Positions 43,101-52,182 are shown, numbered from the stretch's first letter. The stretch: DNA of 64,000 bases from JAYFQE01 sp034927345 (GCA_034927345.1 JAYFQE010000007.1:56561-120560), one strand, 5' to 3'. The notes: generated by a model not told the origin, from the letters alone. Program-made: numbers and translations.

Positions 43101-43571
43101 TATGCCGGAAAAGAACCGGTGCTGATCAAAAACGGCAGAGCTGTATTGCTTAACGCCGCCCCATCATACATCGGGCGCAATTATAACCTTGAGCTCTCCC
43201 ATCTCGGCGGCTTCGAGAGCACGAGCCGACTTCTGCGGAACGTCTGCGCCGGTATCCTCAGGCAAATCTCAAGTCCTCTTGCCTGGACCGACACCGCTCA
43301 TGGCGAAACCTGTACCGGCCTGTCGCTTTTCCGCGATAAACAGGGACGCGAAATCCTGCTTTCCATCGATTACTCTGATCACGATCCTGATTCCGTCGAT
43401 AACCGCATAACCGAGACAACAGTCTTCTTCGGCAGAAACAACTGGCACGCCATAAAATGCTGTGAAAATACCGATACCGAACAGGCAAGTCCTTTAATCG
43501 AAAACGGTGTTTTACGCGGCGTTATGTTCAGGCTGCGTATGCATGAATCCTGCATCATTGAACTTGTGTAA
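40110..43571 (+). CDS. Large uncharacterised protein, possibly carbohydrate-active
   Basis: A 1153-residue protein that I do not recognise as a named family. There is no signal peptide and no membrane segment. Residues about 1-560 look beta-rich (several sandwich-like domains). About 560-880 is rich in Trp, Tyr, His and Asp (e.g. DHRTMEEHDLDRHADIV, RHDYWKIDSYRFGMDK) and could be a TIM-barrel-like catalytic region. About 895-990 resembles the Rossmann-like amidotransferase/trimerisation domain of GH42-type enzymes (DCDLIVLPSTASAPPEAIA). The C-terminal 100 residues are beta-rich. A cytoplasmic glycosidase-like role is inferred from this architecture. It has a good promoter and a ribosome binding site. 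Confidence 0.6.
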   Translation: MYFFHEDFKIYGDNKQPYGVYIEECSSFYHKHTRRTERGYSLSCSGNKYLWATPPLHNFRETLRFSYQYPTDEAAFTLLFRYDRRRHRGPGLNIGFSDDGTLILRLCVFDGIDRHVAEEKRYSGDLCGGHVAYPVNGAAYTAELVLQDNRIGGRINDIDFSFVLPEEWPDACGEAGMMRSDFIGELILEDVAVQSDDEMDQAAILSPVTVEIPLYSGGNMPYVLSWSAERIGGTPFFTFTFDGGVQYREKYHAYPLKTGQYTVEIDRIRNPYVRLGKNKYYLYNGSLNTADPGLHWKDVLTEWFAITRLPISKTVALSAFNPSDTLSFGYESMEADGYLMQSEGAWEFVFDQNGVFLETRSPEEIDFCKVVSLKNDVFKLISDHCVRKNEVIEHFAGNHYFSENEPIIFQLRLITKKDPHFVVFDCKLLDVYGCPLEDGTSDLTAEQTADQEWEVRHAPLPVACYRIVIHVLYGTIEIANRDVVFEVFDKLGQRCAPLESGLPFLFSTPNEQRYLDRDPFDPWSPYASCNMEHYYSCVSFTGYVAEERRTWEMTEPLARKWYVWLSDHRTMEEHDLDRHADIVRHADYMYFPIDCEWAVLRHDYWKIDSYRFGMDKIVARFLDERPDIREQVGFHDGEAFTRQHLERLLKCAMNEWHAWANRYFLECFRRQNRYFTERNPKFKRASYGPYSVYGIPMHTNHFIDHFGFPQGRPLAEDVFTGFCQFEDYPCSCAYQTYRGAFSAATILLHNPGLAIYPEQYTTSEGGCLDGLVKFAAPPLGAYKVPLWFNTTHAREYVYNTAYRDAEGYHYLDQYGFMQRDLKPQDLEYFVRHWKTVLDHKPERPLRTTCFVAECDPADDRVEDWAKDKIGYQHIFNVSDSGLGFIYEVSRMCGLPCGFMANWDAVTTLTADDCDLIVLPSTASAPPEAIAQIRRLYKAGVSLFAVSSVDGLEDIFKVKPARRTVPVSTITDKNGGIEYILPLEAEFNYTTDCGEVPIYAGKEPVLIKNGRAVLLNAAPSYIGRNYNLELSHLGGFESTSRLLRNVCAGILRQISSPLAWTDTAHGETCTGLSLFRDKQGREILLSIDYSDHDPDSVDNRITETTVFFGRNNWHAIKCCENTDTEQASPLIENGVLRGVMFRLRMHESCIIELV

Positions 43572-43600
43572 ATTGAAGGATATCGTTTGTGCATCAGGCT

Positions 43601-44059
43601 TTAATGGATCAATTTTTTATAGTTTTCCATTAATTCTATAAATTTATCAACATCGCCGCCGGTGTCGGGATGATATTTCATGGCCAGCTCACGAAATCTC
43701 TTTTTAATGGCCGGATAATCTGCCTGGAGGGGCAATTCCAGTTGCTCCAGGATGTCCGGATCATAAAACTGCGTGTTGAGAATTCCGTTTTCTTGATAAA
43801 ACCGGTAATAAACATAGAAAAAGAACTCGTCGATTACCTGTTTGTAAGTCGCCTTATCCATAGCGCAAATCTGCCGGAGCGTATATCGCCCTTTGCCGGC
43901 GTTCACTTCCTGCAGGTTAAAGAAATCGTCCCAGACCAATTTAGCCGGATCAGGTTTATCCATTAATGTGCTGCAGCCGAATCGTATCTTGAGCTCCAGT
44001 TTTTTCAGCTTCCTGATCCTGCGTTTCATATCGGCATACTTGATCGTTTGGTCAGACAT
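43601..44059 (-). CDS. Small J-domain protein (C-terminal DnaJ domain)
   Basis: A 152-residue protein with a compact C-terminal J domain (about 103-152). The conserved HPD tripeptide is in AMKYHPDTGGDVDKF, which would stimulate DnaK ATPase. The N-terminal 100 residues are basic and helical (KRRIRKLKKLELKIRFG) and unlike DnaJ's usual Gly/Phe and zinc-finger parts. The frame is open upstream, but the ATG at 44059 has GGAGGGG six bases before it, so I use that. It is convergent with the large gene. Its client is unknown. Confidence 0.78.
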   Translation of the reverse strand: MSDQTIKYADMKRRIRKLKKLELKIRFGCSTLMDKPDPAKLVWDDFFNLQEVNAGKGRYTLRQICAMDKATYKQVIDEFFFYVYYRFYQENGILNTQFYDPDILEQLELPLQADYPAIKKRFRELAMKYHPDTGGDVDKFIELMENYKKLIH

Positions 44060-44275
44060 GGGACCCCTCCGGATAAGCTTGCGTTTTATGCCCGCGCGTC
44101 TTTTTCCGTTTTGAAAATTATACGACGCCGGCATCACAGGCGCAAGCGATTCCCGCAAGCGATTCGCTGCCGGCCGGAATTGCCGTTCAAGATCATCGGC
44201 AGATCCTATCCATCAGAAAACAAGCTGAAAAAGGGATGATATCATACAGATCTTCCCTATCTTGCGAGTTTTCTC

Positions 44276-44304
44276 TTGTTCCGGCTGCAAAACCACGGTA
44301 AAAT
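44276..44304 (+). promoter_or_regulatory. Candidate promoter of the amidohydrolase gene
   Basis: TTGTTC and TAAAAT are separated by 17 bases, about 35 bases before the start codon. Confidence 0.5.
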
Positions 44305-44338
44305 GACAGGATAATATTTATGGACAAGGAGCTTATCA

Positions 44339-45151
44339 ATGCCCGACAGCAAATCTGAACCGATTCTGGATTGCCACGCGCACGTATTTCCGCCGCAAGT
44401 AGCTGCAAAAGCGGTAGCTTCCATCGGCGCGTTTTACGATCTGCCGATGGGCGGAGGCGGTACGGCGCAGGATCTTGTCCGGGTCAGCCGTAAAGCCGGC
44501 ATTACGCACAGTATTATTTTTTCCACGGCTACCCGGCTGGAACAGGTAGCCGCCATCAATCGTTTTATGGTTATCTGCCAAAAATCGGAACCGTCATTTA
44601 CGGCTTTCGGAACCCTGCATCCGGCGATGTCCGAAAGCGAAACCGCCGCTGTGCTTGATCAGATCGCCGCTGCCGGACTTAAGGGCGTTAAATTGCATCC
44701 GGATTTTCAGAATATTGAAGCGGACTCGCCCTTTGTGATTCATGCGACCCGCTTAATGGCCGGCCGTTTGATTTTGTTATTGCATGCCGGCGACAACAGG
44801 CATGATTACTCACAGCCGGACAGGATCCGCCGGTTGGCGGAGGCTTGCCCGGATACCGTCATCATCGCCGCTCATTTGGGGGGATGGAGCCAGTGGCAGG
44901 AAGCAGCCGATAAACTGGCCGATATTGACCGTTTGCTGGTTGATACCAGCAGCACGCTAAAATTCATCGATTCCGAGGAAGCCGCCGGCCTGATCCGACG
45001 CTTTGGCATCCGGCGTGTTCTTTTTGGCACCGATTATCCGATGTGGGATCCGGCGGCCGAAATGGCCCGATTCAACCAATTGCCGTTGAACGCGGCCGAA
45101 CGCCGGGCGATCCTCTGGGAAAACGGCAACCGGCTGCTCAGGCTTGTCTGA
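44339..45151 (+). CDS. Amidohydrolase family protein (amidohydrolase_2 type)
   Basis: A 270-residue TIM-barrel metal-dependent hydrolase. Metal-binding motifs appear in order: DCHAHVFPP (HxH) at about 9-17, GVKLHPDFQ at about 116-124, LLLHAGDN at about 143-150, IIAAHLGGWSQW at about 172-183, and the catalytic aspartate in FGTDYPMWDP at about 229-238. This is the pattern of the PF04909 group, which includes decarboxylases and lactonases. The substrate is unknown. AAGGAG stands eight bases before ATG. Neighbours (J-domain protein divergent, acyl-CoA ligase convergent) give no pathway hint. Confidence 0.85.
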   Translation: MPDSKSEPILDCHAHVFPPQVAAKAVASIGAFYDLPMGGGGTAQDLVRVSRKAGITHSIIFSTATRLEQVAAINRFMVICQKSEPSFTAFGTLHPAMSESETAAVLDQIAAAGLKGVKLHPDFQNIEADSPFVIHATRLMAGRLILLLHAGDNRHDYSQPDRIRRLAEACPDTVIIAAHLGGWSQWQEAADKLADIDRLLVDTSSTLKFIDSEEAAGLIRRFGIRRVLFGTDYPMWDPAAEMARFNQLPLNAAERRAILWENGNRLLRLV

Positions 45152-45217
45152 CCGGAATCCATTCGGGCCGGATATACGCATTCATGAGTATCATGCAGAT
45201 TAAAAGACGCCGGCCGT

Positions 45218-46963
45218 TCAAGCTGTTGCAGAAGCCGCCGGGTCGTTCTTGGCGCCGCGTTTTTCCATTTCGATCCGCTCCAAAGAAACAAAATCGATTT
45301 TTCCGACTTTTGTGCGCGGTAAATCATCGCGGAATTCAATTTCACGCGGCACGGCATATTGTATCAATGATTTTTCACACTGGCTGATAATCCTGGCCCG
45401 CATTTCTTCTTCACCGGGAGCCTGGGCCTCGCGGACAATAAAAACCTTGACCACCTGCATCTTGTAGGGATGCGGCACGCCGATGGCGCAAGCCATCCGG
45501 ACGCCGGGGATTGCCGTGACGACATCTTCGATCTGCGATGGGAACACCGGAATGCCGGACACCTTCAAGATCCGTTTGATACGCTGCTTGAAGTGGAAAA
45601 AGCCGTCGGTGTCCATCGAACCGAAATCGCCGGTATGAATCCAGCGCAAGCCGTCATCATGCAGCCGCACGGTTTCGGCAGTCGCTTCCGGATCATTAAG
45701 ATATCCCAGCATCATGGTCGGCGCGTGAATACAGAATTCGCCGTCCTGTCCCGGTTCAACTTCCTGAAAAGTGCCCGGCTGCACCACTTTCATCCGCACA
45801 TCGGCCAGGGGAACGCCAACGGAATTGGCACGGGCATCCCGCATCGGATTGACCGCGCAGACCGTTACCGTTTCAGTCAAGCCATAACCTTCCCGCAGCG
45901 TGCAGGATCCGTTATGGGCTTTGACAAAAGCGTCAAATCTCTTTTTTAAATCGGTCGGCAGCGAATCGCCGCCGCAAAAAACCGCTTTCAAACAAGATAA
46001 ATCAGCTTTTTTCAATTTCTGGTTTTTTAAAATTCCCTCAAACAAAGTGGGGACAGCCGCAATGAACGACGGTTTCTCCTTGATTATAATTTCCGCCAGA
46101 ACATCCGGCGAAAATTGCGGGACCAGAATAGCCAGCATGCCGTTGGCCAGCATGGTATGCATGCCCATACAAAGGCCAAAGCCGTGAAAAAGCGGCAGGA
46201 TGGTCACCATGGACAATCCTTCAGGATTGAATGTGTCATCGACCGGATAGCCGACAATCTGCGGACCTTGAGTGGCCAGAACATTAAAATTGAACGAAGA
46301 CAGCATGATGGTCTTAGGAATGCCGGTTGTTCCGCCGCTATGCAGATATACGGCACAATCGTGGGCGCCGCGGCTGCGGATATAGGCTCCCGCGGGCGCC
46401 AGCTCCATGAAGCTGCTCCATTTCATATAGAAGTCTTTTTTGGGCGCAGCGGTAATTTTCCGCCCTTTTGTCAGAAAAAAACCGACTTTCAATCCGATGT
46501 TCAGAAAATCCATAATCGAGCAAATCAGCGTTTTTTTCAAACGCGACTGCTCCAGCATCTCGGTATGTTTAGCCAACATAGCATCGAGTATAATTAAATA
46601 ATCGCTGCTGGTTGTGCGGATATAATGGGACAATTCTTCAGCAGGGGTCAGTGGATGAACCATATTGCAGATCCCGCCCAGCTGATTGACGGCATAAAAG
46701 AAAATTACCGCATGAGGTGTGTTCGGCAAACATAATGTCGCCACATCGCCGGCTTGCAGGCCGAGCTTTTTGAGGCAGGCCGCAGCTTGATCGATCAATG
46801 CCAGCAAACGCTCGTAACTGATGCGCAAGCCCATAAAGGACAGAGCCGGGTAATCAGGAAAGCGCCGCGCAGTATGGGCCACCCGTTCATATAAAGTCTG
46901 TTCCGGATAGTTCAATGAGGGCTTGAACCAAGGATCGTAGTGCGCCAACCAGGGTCCAGTCAT
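45218..46963 (-). CDS. Long-chain-fatty-acid-CoA ligase-like AMP-dependent synthetase
   Basis: A 581-residue ANL-superfamily enzyme that activates a carboxylic acid to an acyl-adenylate and then acyl-CoA. The P-loop-like motif VYLHSGGTTGIPKTIMLS is at about 207-224, the adenylate-binding REGYGLTETV at about 360-369, HTGDFGSMDTDGFFHF at about 443-458, and the C-terminal lysine in PRTKVGKIDFVSLE at about 552-565. Substrate specificity cannot be read. GGAGG precedes the start and there is a candidate promoter about 65 bases upstream. It is a single-gene unit. Confidence 0.87.
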   Translation of the reverse strand: MTGPWLAHYDPWFKPSLNYPEQTLYERVAHTARRFPDYPALSFMGLRISYERLLALIDQAAACLKKLGLQAGDVATLCLPNTPHAVIFFYAVNQLGGICNMVHPLTPAEELSHYIRTTSSDYLIILDAMLAKHTEMLEQSRLKKTLICSIMDFLNIGLKVGFFLTKGRKITAAPKKDFYMKWSSFMELAPAGAYIRSRGAHDCAVYLHSGGTTGIPKTIMLSSFNFNVLATQGPQIVGYPVDDTFNPEGLSMVTILPLFHGFGLCMGMHTMLANGMLAILVPQFSPDVLAEIIIKEKPSFIAAVPTLFEGILKNQKLKKADLSCLKAVFCGGDSLPTDLKKRFDAFVKAHNGSCTLREGYGLTETVTVCAVNPMRDARANSVGVPLADVRMKVVQPGTFQEVEPGQDGEFCIHAPTMMLGYLNDPEATAETVRLHDDGLRWIHTGDFGSMDTDGFFHFKQRIKRILKVSGIPVFPSQIEDVVTAIPGVRMACAIGVPHPYKMQVVKVFIVREAQAPGEEEMRARIISQCEKSLIQYAVPREIEFRDDLPRTKVGKIDFVSLERIEMEKRGAKNDPAASATA

Positions 46964-47021
46964 AGCAGAAATACCTCCAACCGACCTTGAGCTTTGACCA
47001 TCAAACTTTTCAGTCTGTTTT

Positions 47022-47050
47022 ATTGTATCTCAAAAGCGGTCAATGAGCAA
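47022..47050 (-). promoter_or_regulatory. Candidate promoter of the acyl-CoA ligase gene
   Basis: Minus-strand TTGCTC and TACAAT are separated by 17 bases, ending about 58 bases before the start codon. Confidence 0.5.
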
Positions 47051-47084
47051 ACGTTCTTGCGTTAAATCTTGGCACAAGATAAAT

Positions 47085-47777
47085 TTATTGTCCATAATAA
47101 GCGCCGCTGCCATGTTTGCGCAGATAATGCTTGTCCAGCAGATTCTGGCTGATCGCCGGCTGGTCCGGATTTAAAAGGCGGGTCTGCAAAGCCATCATGG
47201 CACATTCCTCAAGGACGACGGCATGGTATACCGCTTCCAGGGCGTCGCCGCCCCAGGTAAACGGGCCATGGCCGGCAACCAGAACACCGGGGATCGCGTC
47301 AGGATTCAATTGCCGCTGCCGGAAGGTTTCGACAATAACGCGCCCGGTATGGCCTTCATAGTCCGTCTCGATTTCATCCAGGTTAAGATTTCGCGTACAG
47401 GGGACGCTGCCATAAAAATAATCGGCATGCGTCGTCCCCATGGCCGGCAAATCCAGACCGGCCTGTGCCCAGGCGGTTGCCCAGCGGGAATGGGTATGGA
47501 CAACGCCGCCGATATCCGGGAAGTTTTTGTAAAGCTCCAAATGGGTTGCCGTGTCGCTGCTGGGCCGGTAAGTGCCGCTGACCACCTTGCCGGACAAATC
47601 AACCACCACCATATGACGAGCTTCCAGCTTGTCATAGGGCACGCCGCTCGGTTTAATCGCAACCAGGCCGCGCTCGCGGTCAATGGCGCTGACATTACCC
47701 CAGGTAAACACAACCAGTCTGTGAGCCGGCAAAGCCAGATTAGCCTGCAGGGCTTCCTCGATCAAGCGGTCTTCCAT
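47085..47777 (-). CDS. araD: L-ribulose-5-phosphate 4-epimerase
   Basis: A 230-residue class II aldolase-fold enzyme converting L-ribulose 5-phosphate to D-xylulose 5-phosphate, the last step of L-arabinose breakdown. Motifs: FTWGNVSAIDRERGLVAIKPSGVPYDKL at about 24-51, SSDTATHLELYKNFP at about 74-88, and the zinc histidines in VVHTHSRWATAWAQ (about 93-106) and at about 170 (GHGPFTWG). Length and motifs match AraD rather than fuculose aldolase. AAGGAGG precedes the start. It is the last gene of the araR-araB-isomerase-araD operon, 21 bases after the isomerase. Confidence 0.93.
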   Translation of the reverse strand: MEDRLIEEALQANLALPAHRLVVFTWGNVSAIDRERGLVAIKPSGVPYDKLEARHMVVVDLSGKVVSGTYRPSSDTATHLELYKNFPDIGGVVHTHSRWATAWAQAGLDLPAMGTTHADYFYGSVPCTRNLNLDEIETDYEGHTGRVIVETFRQRQLNPDAIPGVLVAGHGPFTWGGDALEAVYHAVVLEECAMMALQTRLLNPDQPAISQNLLDKHYLRKHGSGAYYGQ

Positions 47778-47798
47778 CTCGGTACCTCCTTATATCAA

Positions 47799-49304
47799 TC
47801 AGGCAAACGGATTCTCGCCGGGATACAAACAACCGGCCGGCTGATTATAATCGACATCATCCACGCCCAGATAACGGTTGATCGCATATAAAGCCCGGCC
47901 GGCTTTACGGAATATAACGCCGGCATGATGCGGATATTGCTTTTCGATCAGAACATAACGATAGAAGCGGGTAAATTCAGGAATGGCGAAAATGCCGATG
48001 GATCCGAAGGATTGCGGATCCAGATCCAAAACTTCGCCTTCGGCGATATAGCTGCGCAGCTGACCGCCGGCAGTTGACTGCAGGCGATACAGGGTCGCGC
48101 TGCCCGGTTTCAGGCGCCCGTCCAGCGTGCCGCGCGTGATATCCGGTTCGCCGTCCGGTTCCAGCAGGCTCTTCATGATCAGCTGATACTTCATGCCGGC
48201 CGTACCCGGTTTCAGATTGCACATGGCCGTGTTGCCGCAATGGAAATTCATCACAAGATCCGTCGGCTTATATCCCTTCATGGCTTGCGGATTGGCGGCG
48301 ATCAAATCCTGCGGCACACTGTTGTTAATATCCAGCAGCGTCGGAACATCCAAAGCGGCGCAAGCCAGAATAAATTCCGACAGGGCGCCGTAAAGATCCG
48401 TTTCACAAGCGACCGGGATCCCGCGCGCGCAGAGGCGGCTGTTGACATAACAAGGAACAAATTTAAATTCAGTTTGGAAAGCCGGCCAACATTTGTTAGC
48501 GAAAACCACACTGGCGGATGCGCCTTTATTCGCTTCATACCAGTCGATCAGGGTCAATTCATATTGCGCCAGCCGTTCGAGGATGCCGGGATAGTCATTT
48601 CCGGAACCCAGTTCGGCCGCCATATCGGCTACAACCGACGGGATACGTAAATCATGGTCATGTTTATGATAAGCCACCAGCAGATCCAGCTCCGAATTCT
48701 CCTGAACCGTCGCGCCCAGGTCATATAAACCTTTGATCGGCGCATTGCATGCCAGGAAATCGAAAGGCCGCGGCCCGAAGCTGATGACTTTCAGACTGCG
48801 GACGCCGATCACCGCGCGGGCTACCGGTATAAAGGACCGGATCATATCGCAAATCGCGGCGGCGTCGCCGACAGGATTCTCCGGTATATAGGCGCGAAGA
48901 TTGCGCAGGCCTAAATTGTAGGATGCGTTCAGCAGCCCGCACAAAGCGTCGCCCCGGCCGCCAACCAGATTATCCTGGCTTTCCTCGGCCGCGGCGGCCA
49001 GCATGGCCGGGCCCTGAAAGAGCTTTACCAGCAAGGTTTCCGGACCTTCGGGACCGAAGTTGCCAAGATAAACCACCAGCGCGTTGGCGCCCGCAGTCCG
49101 GAGTTCCTCAATCGCCTGAACGGCATCCGATTCATTTTCAACAATCGTTTCCGCGCAAACGGCAGCAACCTGATCTTTTTTCAGTCCGTTCATAATCCGG
49201 TCGCGCCGGCTGCGGGAAAGCTGTTTGGGGAAGCAATCCCTGCTTACGGCCACCAGGCCCAGTTTAACTTCAGGAATGTTGTTCAGAGAAAAAAGCTCCG
49301 ACAT
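47799..49304 (-). CDS. L-fucose/L-arabinose isomerase-like protein
   Basis: A 501-residue sugar isomerase of the FucI/AraA superfamily. It starts MSELFSLNNIPEVKLGLVAV and has the superfamily metal-ligand region (CETDLYGALSEFILA, with Glu and Asp) at about 306-320 and a C-terminal FHCGN segment (about 354-358) supplying His. Canonical araA is about 475-500 residues with different signature motifs, and I could not match those. The position between araB and araD argues that it makes L-ribulose from L-arabinose. GAGGAGG precedes the ATG at 49304, which I prefer over one 48 bases upstream. Confidence 0.82.
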   Translation of the reverse strand: MSELFSLNNIPEVKLGLVAVSRDCFPKQLSRSRRDRIMNGLKKDQVAAVCAETIVENESDAVQAIEELRTAGANALVVYLGNFGPEGPETLLVKLFQGPAMLAAAAEESQDNLVGGRGDALCGLLNASYNLGLRNLRAYIPENPVGDAAAICDMIRSFIPVARAVIGVRSLKVISFGPRPFDFLACNAPIKGLYDLGATVQENSELDLLVAYHKHDHDLRIPSVVADMAAELGSGNDYPGILERLAQYELTLIDWYEANKGASASVVFANKCWPAFQTEFKFVPCYVNSRLCARGIPVACETDLYGALSEFILACAALDVPTLLDINNSVPQDLIAANPQAMKGYKPTDLVMNFHCGNTAMCNLKPGTAGMKYQLIMKSLLEPDGEPDITRGTLDGRLKPGSATLYRLQSTAGGQLRSYIAEGEVLDLDPQSFGSIGIFAIPEFTRFYRYVLIEKQYPHHAGVIFRKAGRALYAINRYLGVDDVDYNQPAGCLYPGENPFA

Positions 49305-49344
49305 AAAAATCCTCCTCTTCCTTGCGGCCGCGGCCGCTTCTTCA

Positions 49345-51024
49345 TCAATCACTCATTCTGGCCGACAGCCTGATCGATTTCATGCGTTTCATGACGTCAT
49401 TGGCGCCGCGTCCAAAATAATCATGCAACTGGCGGTATTCTGCATAAAGCGCTTCATAAGTGGCCGCATGTTTTTCGATCGGCCGGTAAACGACATCCTT
49501 CAGCCGGGGCATCATCCGCGCCGCATCAAAAATGCTGTCGTACCCGCCCCTGGCTTTGCCGGCGGCCACGGCGCCAAACATGGCGGCGCCGAGTGCTACG
49601 GTCTGCAGGCTGTCGGAGATCCGGATCTCCCGTTTTGTAACATCGGCATAAATTTGCATCATGAAAGGATCCTTGGCAGCTATGCCGCCGCAGGCAAAAA
49701 GTTCATGGATCGGCAAGCCGTTTTGTTCAAACGCGTCGATGATCGTCCGGGTGCCAAAAGCAGTCGCTTCGATCAAAGCGCGGTATATCTCTTCCGGTTT
49801 TGTCGCCAACGTCATTCCCAGCATCATGCCGGTCAGATCGCCATCAACCAGGATGGACCGGTTGCCGTTCCACCAGTCGAGAGCCAGCAAACCGGACTCG
49901 CCCGGTTCCAGCCGCATGGCTTTTTCACGCAAGACCCGGTGCAGCCCGATATGACGCTCCGCGGCTTCCTGATGATAAGCCGGGGGAACACAATGGCGGA
50001 CAAACCAGTCAAAATGGTCGCCGACGCAGCTTTGTCCGGCTTCATAACCAAGAAAGCCCGGCAAAACGCCATCTTCGACAACGCCGCATATGCCGGGTAC
50101 GTTGATTTCCTCGCGGCCAAGCAGGATATGGCAGGTTGAGGTCCCCATAATCATCAGCATCTGGCCGGCTTCTGTGATGCCGACTGCCGGCACCGCCACG
50201 TGAGCGTCGACGTTGCCGACGGCAACCGCCGTTCCCGGCAGCAGACCGGTTAAAGCGGCGGCAGCCGGCGTTATCTCTCCGGCCTTGCTGCCGATCGGAT
50301 AGACATCGCGGGACAATTTGTCATCGACAACATGCTCCAGGCGCGGATCCAAGGCTTTGAAAAAGGATGAATCCGGATAACCGCGCCGTTTGTTCCACAA
50401 GGCTTTATAACCGGCGGTACAGCTGTTGCGTCTTTCTTTACCGGTTAATTGCAGGACAATCCAATCGGCCGCTTCAATAAAGCGATCCATCGCCTCATAG
50501 ACTTCCGGCGCCTCGTCCAGGATCTGCCATAACTTGGGAAACAGCCATTCGGATGAAACCTTGCCGCCATATCGCGGCAGAAAGTCCTCTCCCCGCTCAC
50601 GTGCCAGAGCGGTCAGACGATTGGCCTCATCCTGGGCGGCATGATGCTTCCATTTCTTAACATAGGCATGCTTGTTGTTTTTCCACTCCGGTAAAAAGCA
50701 GAGCGGCGTGCCGTCCGCCTTGATCGGCATGACCGTGCAGGCGGTAAAATCGATGCCGACACCCACGATATCGGCAGGAGCCGCACCCGCCTTGCGCAGG
50801 GTTTCAGGAACCGCCTGAGCGAGAACATCCAGATAATCCTGTGGATCCTGCAAAGTCCAGTCCGGCGGCAGCAGTTCGCCGGAAGCGGGCAATTTATCTT
50901 CAATAAATCCGTGCGCATACTCTTGCACCACAGAAGCAATTTCCTCCCCGGTCGCCACATCGACCAGCAAGGCCCGGCCGGAAAGAGACCCGAAATCAAT
51001 CCCCAGAGCTAATTTTTTCGTCAT
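49345..51024 (-). CDS. araB: Ribulokinase
   Basis: A 559-residue FGGY kinase phosphorylating L-ribulose. The N-terminal signature ALGIDFGSLSGRALLVDV is at residues 6-23; GVGIDFTACTVMPI (about 87-100) and the PEWKNNKHAYVKKWKHHAAQ segment (about 111-130) are typical of ribulokinases rather than xylulokinases. The C-terminal nucleotide-binding ELFACGGIAAKDPFMMQIYAD lies at about 443-463. GGAGG precedes the start. It is 37 bases after araR and 40 bases before the isomerase; the whole set is one operon. Confidence 0.94.
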   Translation of the reverse strand: MTKKLALGIDFGSLSGRALLVDVATGEEIASVVQEYAHGFIEDKLPASGELLPPDWTLQDPQDYLDVLAQAVPETLRKAGAAPADIVGVGIDFTACTVMPIKADGTPLCFLPEWKNNKHAYVKKWKHHAAQDEANRLTALARERGEDFLPRYGGKVSSEWLFPKLWQILDEAPEVYEAMDRFIEAADWIVLQLTGKERRNSCTAGYKALWNKRRGYPDSSFFKALDPRLEHVVDDKLSRDVYPIGSKAGEITPAAAALTGLLPGTAVAVGNVDAHVAVPAVGITEAGQMLMIMGTSTCHILLGREEINVPGICGVVEDGVLPGFLGYEAGQSCVGDHFDWFVRHCVPPAYHQEAAERHIGLHRVLREKAMRLEPGESGLLALDWWNGNRSILVDGDLTGMMLGMTLATKPEEIYRALIEATAFGTRTIIDAFEQNGLPIHELFACGGIAAKDPFMMQIYADVTKREIRISDSLQTVALGAAMFGAVAAGKARGGYDSIFDAARMMPRLKDVVYRPIEKHAATYEALYAEYRQLHDYFGRGANDVMKRMKSIRLSARMSD

Positions 51025-51061
51025 GTATTAATCCTCCCACTTTTTGCCGTAATGATCCTTC

Positions 51062-52165
51062 TCAGTCTGATCGGCCACAAGGAGCGGTACTGGTGCCAGA
51101 GATAAATTCGACAGGCATTTCCAGTATCGGTCCCTTTTCATCATAAACATCCTGCATCAGGTGAACCAGCATATTCGCCGCCTCCCGGCCTAACCGGGCG
51201 CCCGGATGGGTTACGGTAGTCAAACCTTTGAGCAGTCCTGCCGGATCACTGCCGCGGCTGAGCAGTTCGACCGCGTCAAAACCGGTTAAAGATAAATCGC
51301 CCGGTATCGATAAACCAAGATGCGTCAACTCCTGATAGCAGTGAAACGCGACTTGATCGTTATAACAGCATAAAGCCGTCGAGCCGCTTTTTTGGATTTT
51401 TACCGCCAGTTCGCGAACCAGTTCAGGAAAGCCGGCCGTCAGGTCGCGAGAATCGAAATCCATCAGAACAGCGTCCCGCGGATCGAAACCCCGCCGTTTT
51501 AAAGCCGTCAGGAATCCGTCCTTCCGGCGATGCCCTTGAATCAAGTCACGGCAAAACAGGCCGGCAAACCGGCGATGCCCCAAACCGGCCAGATAATTGA
51601 TCAGCAGAGCCATTCCCGAAGCATCAGCCGTCAAAACTTGTCCGGCCTCCGGAAAAGGCAGCTGGCTGTTGATTAAAACTGTTGGCAAACGACTCTGACG
51701 CACTTTCGCAAGAATCTCGTCGTTCTCGGGGCGCAGCGCCGATCGCGCCGGTTCCCAAATCAGGCCGTCCAGACCCTGGTCCAGCAAATGAGTCAAAGCG
51801 TCCTGTTCCTGGGCCGTTTCATTATTGCTGCTCATCAAAACCAGGGCCAGCTGATTCTGCCGCAAAGCAGCGTCGATGCCCCGTAATATATCCGGGAAAA
51901 TATAACTGTCGACATAAGTCATGCAAACGCCGATCCGGCGGCATCGGTCGCAGATAAAGGTTCCGCGGCCTTGCTGACGCTGCAGAAGACCGTTTTGCAC
52001 CAATAATGTCAGGGCATGACGCGCCGTCAAGCGGCTGATATGAAACAAGGCCGCCAGCTCGTTTTCCGACGGCGCCTTTTGACCGGGCAGCAAGAGGCCC
52101 CGCTGGATCTGATCCAGCAGATAAGACTGGACTTCCAAGTATTTGGGTTCGTGAAAATCCGCCAT
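51062..52165 (-). CDS. araR: AraR-type arabinose repressor (GntR wHTH plus LacI-type sensor)
   Basis: A 367-residue hybrid repressor. A GntR winged helix (about 5-70, with APSENELAALFHISRLTARHALTLL) is joined to a LacI-type periplasmic-binding-protein effector domain (about 80-360). This domain combination is characteristic of AraR from Bacillota, where L-arabinose releases it from DNA. The ATG at 52165 follows GGAGG. It heads the arabinose operon and is preceded by a promoter with an AraR-like palindrome just downstream of the expected transcript start, so it probably represses itself and the whole operon. Odd: no araE or ABC transporter for arabinose lies in the window. Confidence 0.9.
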   Translation of the reverse strand: MADFHEPKYLEVQSYLLDQIQRGLLLPGQKAPSENELAALFHISRLTARHALTLLVQNGLLQRQQGRGTFICDRCRRIGVCMTYVDSYIFPDILRGIDAALRQNQLALVLMSSNNETAQEQDALTHLLDQGLDGLIWEPARSALRPENDEILAKVRQSRLPTVLINSQLPFPEAGQVLTADASGMALLINYLAGLGHRRFAGLFCRDLIQGHRRKDGFLTALKRRGFDPRDAVLMDFDSRDLTAGFPELVRELAVKIQKSGSTALCCYNDQVAFHCYQELTHLGLSIPGDLSLTGFDAVELLSRGSDPAGLLKGLTTVTHPGARLGREAANMLVHLMQDVYDEKGPILEMPVEFISGTSTAPCGRSD

Positions 52166-52182
52166 ACCGTGCCTCCGCAAAG

